Shown here in pieces: positions 18,389-27,440 of a DNA stretch of 27,440 nt. The notes beneath the pieces are model-generated. The model worked only from the letters and a program-made list of their open reading frames with translations, ran no database searches and had not been told where the DNA came from. The number at the start of each line of letters is the position of its first letter. Position 1 is the stretch's first letter. The stretch lies in the NCBI GenBank assembly GCA_000277445.1, contig AJWJ01000306.1, positions 1 through 27,440 of the forward strand, given 5' to 3'. This stretch comes from Polysphondylium violaceum. Taxonomy: Eukaryota > Evosea > Eumycetozoa > Dictyosteliales > Dictyosteliaceae. A program made the translations under genes and the position numbers.

Positions 18389-20849
18389 TTATTTTTTATT
18401 GTTATTGTTGTTGTTGTTATTTTTGTGTGTATCGAGTACCATCAATAATTCATTGATAACCTTTTTCTCTGGTGGCTAACGATGGGATAGAGATAATAAT
18501 ACTATTAGTATTTGAATCAATAATAATAATAAATAGTTCAATAAAAAATGGTGGATAAGAGATGGTTAATTATACATACAATTAGATTTCTGTAGTTGTA
18601 GACAGGAGGTTGGTCCGTAGAGGCCTCTGTGGGGTTGGGAGTGGGTGAGTTTTTCTTTTTCATTTGATTGGTTTGGGGGTCAAAGAGAGGATCAAAGACA
18701 GTTCTTTTTGAGGGTTTGGCCTTTCTTACCATGCCAAGTAGGGGTGGTGGCGGTGGAGGAGGAGGAAGTCCGGTGGCAGGAACAGTACCGTCGTTTGCTG
18801 TTGACAAGGGGTGGTGGTTGACGGGTGTGTCGATAGAGAGGGGCTTTTCGATGGTTTCGTCAAGGAATCCCGACTCGGCTTCATAGATGGTTTCGTCTGT
18901 GTTGTGGAGCACAGTGTAGTTGTCGTCCTCTGTCATGGCATGTTGGTCGGGGTCGGTTGGCTCGGCAATGTAGTCGAGATTGGCAGAATCGTAGCCGCGC
19001 AGTTTGTCCAAGAGTCGCTTTACACGCTCTTCAGCTTCTCTTTGATCCCATTGTTGTTTGGAGCCGTCTTTGGCCTCGATTGGAATCGATCGGACAATCT
19101 TTATCAAGGCCCGATTCGCGTTTTCCCAATTCCTCATACACTGACTCAACTCTTGTTTAATCTTGACAAAATCATTGACAACCTCATCAACGGCGAGAAT
19201 ATCGACGAGATCAATAGTGCTTTGGAGCTCTTGGTCGCCATTGTTGTTGTCCTCTTGCTCCTGTTTTTCTAATGGAGCAATCTTTGAGTGAAGAATACTA
19301 AATAGCGGTGACATGGAGTTCAAACTCTCTGCAATTGCGTTTGTAGAGAATAAAAACGATTCTATTGTTGATTTCTTTGGTTTGGAGAGTAACACTCTCT
19401 TGGGGATCTCTGTGTTGTGTTTGTGAAGGGTTAGTCGACAGGATAAGGCACGCAATTGAATTCGTTGCTATACATACTATTGTCCCATTGTTCTTTCGAG
19501 ACGAGTGATTTCAGTGAATTGTTTTCGATGAGTAATCGAGAGTAAACTTGGTTGAGACTGTTGTGCAAAGTCGACATGGATCTATGATGGCCAGCCAACA
19601 ACATCGAGGTGTCGGATGAGAGGTGTACTTTGGACAACACAAACACCACGATGGTAAAGTAATTGGACACCATGATTTCGTATTCCTGGAGCATGGCCTT
19701 GAGCGTGAGTATGGGTAATTGGGTATCCATCTCTTCGATCGAGACAGCATCGTTGTTGGTGTCGTTGTTGCTAGTGTCGTTGAATAGGTCAGATAGTTGT
19801 GAGCGCACATACACGCGTTCTTGTGGACGGAGGAATGGTGTGAGGGATTGGATACAATCGCGAAAGAGAGCGATAGACGATCTCAGAGATCTTGATATCC
19901 CCGCACGAAGAATCAGAGATTTCTCTGATTTATTGCCATTCAGCGGAGAGGAGACTTCAAGTCTCTCGATGGGAGTGAGCGGAGTGGATAGTCTGTACCC
20001 CCTCGATATCAACTCTACTTCACGAACGAGGTGAATGGCTTTGGCCAAAGACTTGATATGGGTTTTGGTGATTGTCAATGTGTCGTCCAGAACCCTTTTG
20101 ATTGCGACATTCTGCTGCTTGATCTCTTTCCAACGCACTGAGACGACAGCGATCATCGCCATTACGATGCCAGCAGTACCCATACACACATACATCCATC
20201 CCAGCAATGCAACTAACACCGCCATCCCGCCTAGCGCATATGCCCATACCCTCCATTTCATCCTTTTCACACCGCCCATCAGTACCTCGATTACCAGCAT
20301 CCTGTCATCTTGTCTCTGCTGTCCATCTCCTTCATCATTACCACTATTCCCATCAATCTGTATATTATACAATGATAAAGGATATAAAGGCGGGAGTACT
20401 TGATCTGTTTGATGTAAACTGTTGTTGGGTTGATTGATAAACGGTGATTCAAAAGGATGCAGTATATTCGAGTCTACAATGGATGTCGTCAAAGATTGAT
20501 AATATTCCATTAACCTCTGTTCAACCCTGTTCAATGTACCTCCACCGTCCCCATCCCCATCCCTTCTACTCACACCATCATGTCCACTCTTTTCAGTACC
20601 ATGATCATCTCCTTTGGTATCATTCTCACTCTCCTCCACAGCATCATTAAAGTCATCCAATGACAATATATCTCCTTGAAACTGATCCTGATCAATATCC
20701 AATGCTATACACCACCGCATCAATATTAATACCAATAACACCACATGACGACTCTACCATCTGCACACAGATACCGTATACATACATTTCAGATACTGAT
20801 CAAAAGGTGAGTTCTCCAATATAAGTTCATGTACATCTGCTGTACTCAT
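18389..20849 (-). CDS. Vezatin-like transmembrane protein (735 aa)
   Basis: Four exons, 20849-20786, 20704-19478, 19409-18580 and 18475-18389. Introns are 81, 68 and 104 nt with GTATGT donors and agree in phase. Exon 1 (MSTADVHELILENSPFDQYL) and exon 4 (PPEKKVINELLMVLD, then an Asn run) are short. Residues 25-80 are acidic and disordered. Two adjacent membrane segments at about 175-215 (VWAYALGGMAVLVALLGWMY, then a short turn, IVMAMIAVV) form a hairpin. A helical region with AKAIHLVREVELISRGYRL (about 245-265) follows, which resembles the vezatin/Inp2 myosin-binding domain, then coiled-coil-like helices to about 590. Near the C-terminus lie an eight-proline run and a Lys-rich stretch. Vezatin works at adherens junctions with myosin VIIA in animals; yeast Inp2 links peroxisomes to myosin V. 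Family assignment rests on this layout and motif and is moderate. It diverges from the HIRA gene. Confidence 0.72.
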
Positions 20850-21463
20850 CCTATCTGCCTATAATCTGTTACTTATTCAATCGCATAGACATAACACACA
20901 CAATCATTCATGTGTCGTGGGCCAATAAAAGTGTGTGGGTGTGTGGTGGTGTGATGTCTTTGAAAACTTTGAAAATGGCACCCACTCAATCTGCTCCTCT
21001 ATCAATGAAATATTTTGCGAGGAAATGATTTTTTTTTTTTTACAAATTTATATTTGTGTATTTCCACAAAATATATCTTTTCATTTCATCACTCACACAC
21101 GCACTCTCCCATTCATCTGTATACAACACAAAGATATTGTTGATCGATTTATATCTGTTTCCAGTCGTGTTTTTGATACATATACATAATATCCACGTAC
21201 ACTCATTCATTCTTTCATCCATACAGATAATAGAGTAGCAGGAGCAGTAGTAGTGTAGTGTACATAGTATATCTTATCTTTATTATTCCATTAGTGTGCG
21301 TGTATCTGGTATCTATCCTACTTGTGTGTGTTTTTTGTTTTTGTGTGTGTATCACAATCACTCTCACCCACATATAATAATTATATAGACATTAATATAA
21401 CAACAACAACAAGGTTTCATCACCAATTGATCGACAGAGATACTAAATATATTGTGAAATACA
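20850..21463. promoter_or_regulatory. Shared upstream region of the divergent vezatin-like and HIRA genes
   Basis: 614 bases separate two divergent start codons, so both promoters lie here. It contains TG/CA-rich stretches (20895-20950, 21325-21350), a T tract at about 21028-21040, a TATA-like TATAATAATTATATAG at about 21376-21391 some 75 bases before the HIRA start, and a CAACAACAACAA run at 21401-21412 in its likely 5' leader. Frames of 60-84 codons here are repeat-derived and are not called. Confidence 0.5.
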
Positions 21464-24400
21464 ATGAAGTTAATTAAACCCAACTGGGTCAATCATTCTG
21501 GTAAGTAGAGATAGAGGAATCAAGATGAAACGATGCTAGAGATGATAATGATATGATGATCATATATTAATAGAGATGTTTGATAAAGGATTTCCAATAT
21601 TTTCAATAGATGTACATCCAGATGGCACTAGATTGGCAACAGGTGGAGGAGATAATAAAATTAAAATTTGGAGTATAGCACCAATATCATTGGCAGAGGT
21701 AGAAAGTGATCAAAATACACCCAAACTATTGAAATCTATAGATAGTCATTACTCTCCAGTAAACTCTGTGAAATGGTCGAGAGATGGAAAATATTTAGCA
21801 TCAGGTTCCGATGACAAACTGTGTATGATATGGGGTCTGAGTAGTAGCACTCTTTTGGGTGCAAAGGATTCTGTAGAGAATTGGATTTGTGTGTCTACCC
21901 TGAGAGGCCACCAAAACGATATTAGTGAGATATCATGGTCTCCCGACAACAAGTTCATTGCCACCTGCAGCTTTGACAAGACCATTATTATCTGGGAGAC
22001 AACAAAGTTTCGTAAGTAGGAGTAGTAGAGTGTAATTGATTGGATACAGGTACTAATATACATATACATATCAGAAATGGTACATAAACTTGAAGAACAT
22101 ACAGGATTTATAAAGGGATTGACATGGGATCCACTCAGCAGGTATTTGGCGAGTCAGAGTGAGGATCAGAGTTTGATCATTTGGAGGACATCGGATTGGC
22201 AGGTCGAGGCAAAGATCACTGAGCCGTTCCAACATACAGGTTCATCGTTTTTCCGTAGATTGTCGTGGTCGCCAGACGGTCTGTTTATTTGTGCAAGTCA
22301 CGGAATCAATAGTTCGACGCACACAGGCGTCATTATACAGCGATCCAACTGGACAAGGGGTCTGGATTTGGTGGGCCACAGAAAGGCGGTCGTTGTCTCG
22401 CGTTACAGTCCCATCATCTACAAGAGCATCAAAAGCCCTGACGACAAGTTTTGCGTGATTTTGTTGGGTGGCCAAGACATGACCGTGTCGCTGTGGTCGT
22501 CCATGTCGGCGCGTTCGTTGCTGATTGCCAAAAACATGTTTGAGCAGGGCGTTCAGGATATTTCGTGGTGTCCCGACGGATACTCGTTTGTGGCGTGCTC
22601 GACCGACGGCAGCATCGCCTATATCTCGCTCGACCCCGAAGAGATTGGCGGTGTTCCCGTCACCTCGGCCGAAAAGAGACAGCTCTTTCAGACAGAGTAT
22701 GGCGATGCCGTGCAGGTCGACAAGAATGGCAACATTGTGCTCACCAACAACATTGCCACCGCATCCAACAGCAGTATGGCCATGTTGCCCGAGAACCCTG
22801 ATCAGTTGGCCATGGAGGACTCGATGATGATTGACAGCGCCCACCCGCTGTCCAATGGCAATGGCAGTCACGCGGCCGACTCGTCTGTCAACACGACACC
22901 CGTTAAATTCCAGCCAACCGAGGTGGCTCGTCAAAATCAAAAACAAACGGTCATGTCCAACGGCAAGCGTAGAATCACTCCTCTCCACATTGGAGGCTCT
23001 TCGTCGCAGTCCATCACCAAGCCCCTTCCCCTCTCTCTTCCCACCCATCTCCAACACTCAGCCACCAAAGAAGCCAATGGTGGCTCTCATTTACCACCAT
23101 CACCATCACTGTCGTCCAACCAAGAACCCATACCATTTAATTTATCTCCTGCCAAGCCATCATCCTCATCAAACACCACCACCATCTCTACACCTCCACT
23201 CGGCAAGAGTCCATTCAAAGAATCAACCACATCGACAGCCATAGAAGAGGTATCACCAATCCCCGATAAAGCCATCCAACCAACCTCTTCATCATCACTG
23301 AAAATAGGATCAGCCGTTTCATCCAGAATCAATAGTAAATCTACAACTTCCCCAGTATCATCGTCGTCATCATCAACAACAGCAACCAACTCGACCACTA
23401 CCAATACAGCAACCACAACAACATCCACAACATCATCAAATAAAAAGAGAAAGACAGTTGAACCTGAACCAGTTGTCACTCAGAAAAAGGTGAAAAACAA
23501 ATCATCCTCTTCCTCTTCCAATGCAAATACATCAACAACCACAACATCTCAACCCAACACCAATTACAATCAAATTATCTCTACAGTGCCTTCAGTAAAC
23601 TTTTCCATTCCTCTCCCTGTACATAGTAATCATATTTCCAAACAATTACTCTCATCAACCCTATCAAATGCCAATAGATCCACCTCTTTGTTTGGTAGTC
23701 AACAACAACAACAATCTCAATTACAACAACAACAACTACCATTTATCATTGACATTGTCATTACTGAACAAGAGTTGCCAAATGGTACCATCGAGTATTT
23801 CTCTCTTATCAAATGCATTTCTGGTGAGATATCGCAATGGGAAAACAAAATCCACGGCAGAGTTACATTGTTGGCTGGCAATAGAAACTGGTGTGCCGTC
23901 AGTAACTCGGATGCCATATTGAATATATTCAACAAGAATGGATCCATTCTCATGTCCAACTTGGTGTTGAGAAACCAAGTATCGTTCTTGGAATCCAACC
24001 AATCCAATCATTTACTCGTCATCACTTGCGATGGATTCGTCAGTGTGTGGAACGTGTCCAAGAGATGTGCCGAACTCGTCAATCGTGAACTCCCCTTTTT
24101 GCCAAACAGAAACAACCTCACCATCAAACACGCATTTGTCACCGAAGGCACTGGTAAGCCCATCGTCGTCTTTTCCAATGGCGACAGTTTTGTCTATTCC
24201 AAAGACATGGGCGAATGGATCAAAATCAATGATCGCTTGGGATCACTGTCTGAGCTCAACAGCGCCGCCACCACCAGCACCAACACTACAGGCGGCGCCG
24301 ATATTGGCATCTTGTCCAAAGTTCAACAATTGTCCAACAACAACACCAACAATCAAATCCAAATGTCGAGTCTTCTTGCCCTCACCCAAAGCAACACTGA

Positions 24401-24872
24401 TCAACAGCAACAACAAATCTCGACAACATTTATCGAAAAACAAATCTGGCTTGCGACGGTCCTCGAGAGTCAAAGTGAATACAAACACTGGTTACTCACC
24501 TATGTCAAGTATTTGACGAAAAATGGTAATATTTTAAAACTTCAAGATCTCTGTACAGAACTCTTGGGTCCTTCTTCTCAACAATTAATGATTCATAATA
24601 ATAGCAATAGCAGTAATAGTAATAGTAATAGTAATGACGACGATTTAGATGTATATAGTGATGATCAAAATTTTGGTACTTTTAATAATTCACCTTGGGA
24701 ACCTAGAATGCTTGGCTTATCAAAACGAGCATTATTAAAAGAACTCTTTCCAATAATGGGAGGAAATAGAAATCTTCAAAGATTAGTAGGTCAATTCAAA
24801 GAATCTCTAAACTCTTTTTCAAAATCAACAACTAATCTTGTTGATCCTTTTGATTTTACTTCTTATAAATAA
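21464..24872 (+). CDS. HIRA: HIRA histone chaperone
   Basis: Three exons, 21464-21500, 21574-22011 and 22075-24872, with 73- and 63-nt introns (GTAAGT donors), give 1090 aa (human HIRA is 1017). The first exon reads MKLIKPNWVNHS, nearly the human N-terminus, and splices into FDKGFPIFSIDVHPDG. WD40 repeats fill about residues 15-375 (ATGGGDNKIKIWS, ASGSDDKLCMIWG, ATCSFDKTIIIWE, ASQSEDQSLIIWR and others). NGKRRITPL at about 455 matches the B-domain that binds the chaperone ASF1. A long Ser/Thr/Pro/Asn-rich linker (about 470-700) is typical of amoebal proteins. The C-terminal HIRA domain (about 715-1080) includes IWLATVLESQSEYKHWLLTY. HIRA deposits histone H3.3 independently of replication and acts in the nucleus with UBN1 and CABIN1 homologues. 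Base composition changes sharply inside exon 3 (see findings). Confidence 0.97.
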
Positions 24873-24928
24873 TTAAACTATCTACCACTTTTTTAATGGC
24901 CAATAAAGAATGTTAATTGAAGAAACTA

Positions 24929-25067
24929 ATATCCTTTGATGGGCTATAAAAGTCAAGAACCTATATTATCATAGTTATTATCCAGTATGCTCATGTGAAG
25001 GGTACAAAGAGAGATAATTATTTATGAAGTTGAACTATTTTCAGAAATTATTGTATTTAAAAACTCC
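24929..25067. repeat. 3'-flank repeat, right copy (direct repeat of 4985-5116)
   Basis: It matches the left copy block by block from AATATCCTTTGATGGGCT to AAAACTCC, in the same orientation, and lies directly 3' of TRIM-like copy C. It starts about 55 bases after the HIRA stop codon. Together with the adjoining gene ends, the repeated unit is about 4985-5442 on the left and 24929-25359 on the right. Confidence 0.75.
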
Positions 25068-27440
25068 TACACAAGTGTACCCAGAGGAGAATCTAATTTA
25101 TTTCTTATTTTTCTATTGATATATGAAGGAATATCAAAAGAGATAATTGTACTACCATCTTTTAAAATAATATCACCACATAGATTTCCACTCAAATTAC
25201 CTCTATCTGGAATGGGTTGATTATCTTTACTTTTGAATATGAGTTGATTATTGTTTGCAAATCTTGAATAATTTGATGTTATTATCAATTATGATCTGTA
25301 TCGTTGATAAACTTCACACCACCAATGAAATGAATATTGCCCTCAATGTTGATAAAATTGATTCTATCTTCTCCAGCTTCCAATCGAATTGCAATTCTTT
25401 TTTCAGAGTTTTGATTGTTGTTATTGTTGTTTAGACAGAAACTATATCCTATGCCATCGATTTCATCTACAATTTTATCTATGTGATTATCTAAAATTCT
25501 GCGATAATCTTGAGTTGGTTGGTTTAAAATTGTGCCAAAACAATTGGATAATGATAGTGGTTGGATTCCTTGTGATCGTGATTCGAATGTGCCTGATAGA
25601 GGAATCAGGTTTGCGCAGCTTTCTTTATAGAACGAATTGAAACAAATCTTTTTAAAACGTAAGTCAAATTTTATATTATACACGTCACCATTGGTGTTAT
25701 TGTTGACAATGATTTGTGCATACTCTGATGTGAATATGAGTTGATAAGGATCTGTACATTCGTTTGGTGATTGCATTATTGTTATTGGTACCCATTCATT
25801 ATTTTGTTTGGTTTGACTTTTGAAATAATTAACTTCGAATGAACATAACATTTGGCCAACTGGGATTTTGAATATAATGTGTTCTGGTTTTATTTCACTT
25901 GGTGATATAGTATGAATGTCATAAGATCTAGGTGTTTAATATTTAAAATATGTTTATTCGTCAGTATCACCAGACGGTATGTATTATAATTATACTTACA
26001 ATCTACTATAGATGATGTCATTTGGCGTTTTTGTTTTGTTTCTTATCTCTTTGGTTAACTCTTCAATCATAAATTCCAGAGTAAAGTGGGTGATGCTAGA
26101 CATTAATGGTTTATAGAGTATGTCATCTTTTGAAACGATAGAATCTGTTAAATTGTTGAATAAAAATTTCTTACTTTCATTACTTAATGGTTCCAAAACA
26201 TGTTCACCAAATATATTAACGTTTGGATGATTGGCTTTGAAATCTGAATCCGTAATGATTATTGTTTTAATATTACTATTTTTATATTGTATTTGATTTT
26301 TATATATATTATAAAAACGATTATAATAAATTATTAATATTGATGTTAAATTACTAATAGTACTATTGAATAAATCTATTAATTCCCTATTGCGAACAAT
26401 TGGTGAATGTGAAAAGTTTTTTCCAACAATACCAAACTTTATCAATATATTCTTGCAATCATCCAATGTTTTAACAAAGAAAAGATAATTAAATTGAAAC
26501 TTTGATTCTGATATATAATAAAATAATCTTGCTGTATAATGGTTGTGGTCCTTATCACAGATAACGAATACATTGTCTATATTATTATCATTCTCATTAT
26601 TATTCTTCCTTGGTGTGGTTTTACTATTTATGAATAAATCTAATTGACTATTAATGATTGGTTCAACAATTGGATGTTTAGGTAAATTAAAGAATTTATA
26701 AGAGTTTATAATTGGATAACATAGTAAAGGTCTAGTATCTATTGATTCTTTGATATCAATACATTGTGTTAATGTGATTAAAAATTGTTGTTGTTGTTGA
26801 TCTGTTGGTGGTGTTGTTGTTGGAGTGAGTGAATGTTTTTGTGATTTATAATAACTATTGAGTAATTGATCTATGATATCATATTCTTGAAATGTTGTTG
26901 ATGAATATATTTTATAACTACAAATACTATTCTTTTCTTTAAACCAATCTAATACTTGAACAAGTAATTGGATTGTTGATTTCTTTGTGTTAAAATTGAA
27001 ATTGTTGAGATAATTAATGATATTTTGTTTTGTTTCAGTGAGTTGATTGATTGAAGATGATAAACGATTCTCTAAAACACTAAATTCTATTTCTAGTGAT
27101 TGTAAATAATGATTATCTAATCTATTCTTTATATGTTGTTTTAATTCTCTTAATTTTGTGATTATTAGGTTGTTATTTCTAATCTCTTGTTCAAGGAAAT
27201 CTAGATTATCTTGTATTTTAATTGAATCATCTTGCATAAACATTTTGATACTCTGGTTTAATAGATACAAAACTTCGATACAACTTAATATGTCCTTAAT
27301 ATCATGAGCATTTACAAGCATCATTCTAGAATAAGCATACTTGTTACAATCACATAAATCACACGTAGGTGTGTTACAGGTCCAGCATACATGACTAATA
27401 TCTTTATTGTGCAGTTTACATATATATTTGCTCTCTATTT
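25067..27440 (-). pseudogene. TRIM-like family copy C, partial, with one frameshift in exon 2
   Basis: The gene enters from the right edge. Exon 1 is open from 27440 to 26000. It begins inside the B-box (CKLHNKDISHVC, CWTCNTPTCDLC), continues through a coiled coil (about 27240-26960) and the alpha/beta region, and ends at a GTAAGT donor matching copy B. After a 72-nt intron (25928-25999), exon 2 runs from 25927. Protein similarity to copy B is high throughout. Compared with copies B and D, one base is missing at about 25289-25291, so the frame ends at 25285 after FINDTDHN, losing about 65 conserved residues. The lost part is still readable in another frame down to 25067 (SNYSRFANNNQLIFKSKDNQ). 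The B-box differs from copy B: the segment holding C101, C104 and H106 there is replaced. It may be a recent pseudogene or make a shortened protein. Confidence 0.8.

Noticed and set aside
18811-19272. A 153-codon plus-strand frame opposite the vezatin-like gene
   Set aside because: It mirrors a conserved-looking exon on the minus strand and has repetitive Val/Leu composition; best explained as a shadow of the GC-richer gene.
19411-19455. GTGCCT as donor for the second intron of the vezatin-like gene
   Set aside because: It would give a 44-nt intron with a poor donor. The GTATGT at 19477 with the CAG ending at 19410 keeps phase and gives a normal 68-nt intron.
22242-23057. A 271-codon open frame antisense to HIRA exon 3
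   Set aside because: It lies fully opposite conserved HIRA coding sequence in the GC-rich part, where stop codons are rare. It has an odd Arg/His/Gly-rich composition and no recognisable domain.
23087-23479. Asp/Val-rich 130-codon frame opposite the HIRA linker
   Set aside because: It is the reverse reading of Ser/Thr homopolymer codons in the HIRA linker.
1-27440. CRISPR array, bacterial operon, transposon or virus-like element
   Set aside because: No spaced identical repeats, transposase, reverse transcriptase, integrase or capsid-like frame was seen; the repeats present are duplicated host genes and simple microsatellites.

Overview
The window is nuclear DNA of a social amoeba (dictyostelid). 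The signs are AT-rich intergenic DNA, short AT-rich introns with GTAAGT or GTATGT donors and TAG/CAG acceptors, runs of A before start codons, Asn/Gln/Ser/Thr homopolymers, and gene families known from this group. The species cannot be named. I saw no rRNA, tRNA, transposon or virus-like element. Exon borders were set by hand from splice signals, reading phase and similarity to known families.

Left flank (1-5445): a kinase-like ORF without its catalytic core, a gene-free stretch with decayed coding remnants, then a cluster of one family on the minus strand. The family is a two-exon TRIM-like protein (RING-like finger, B-box, coiled coil, unrecognised alpha/beta and beta-rich C-terminal regions). 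It is present as a decayed copy (A, about 1010-2224), an apparently intact copy (B, 2275-4749, 801 aa) and a 3'-end fragment (D, about 5181-5445). Right flank (24929-27440): a fourth copy (C), open to the window edge and carrying one late frameshift.

Centre (5448-24872): a block of single-copy genes. In order these are an ankyrin-like dictyostelid protein (-), a secreted GPI-specific phospholipase D homologue (-), a 57-aa Pmp3/UPF0057 membrane protein (+), an ER-targeted protein ending in KDEL with a possible SnoaL/NTF2-like fold (-), an AKAP7-like 2H phosphoesterase (-), a small coiled-coil orphan (-), a six-exon BAR-PH-ArfGAP-ankyrin protein (ACAP type, -), a four-exon vezatin-like membrane protein (-), and the histone chaperone HIRA (+). 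The last two are divergent and share one upstream region.

The housekeeping genes do not form a pathway. What organises the window is the TRIM-like family. The 3' flank of copy D (4985-5116) is repeated beside copy C (24929-25067) in the same orientation, so the roughly 19.5 kb single-copy block lies between direct repeats about 0.45 kb long. The family's domain layout and its duplication and decay on both sides of the block are the most novel features here.
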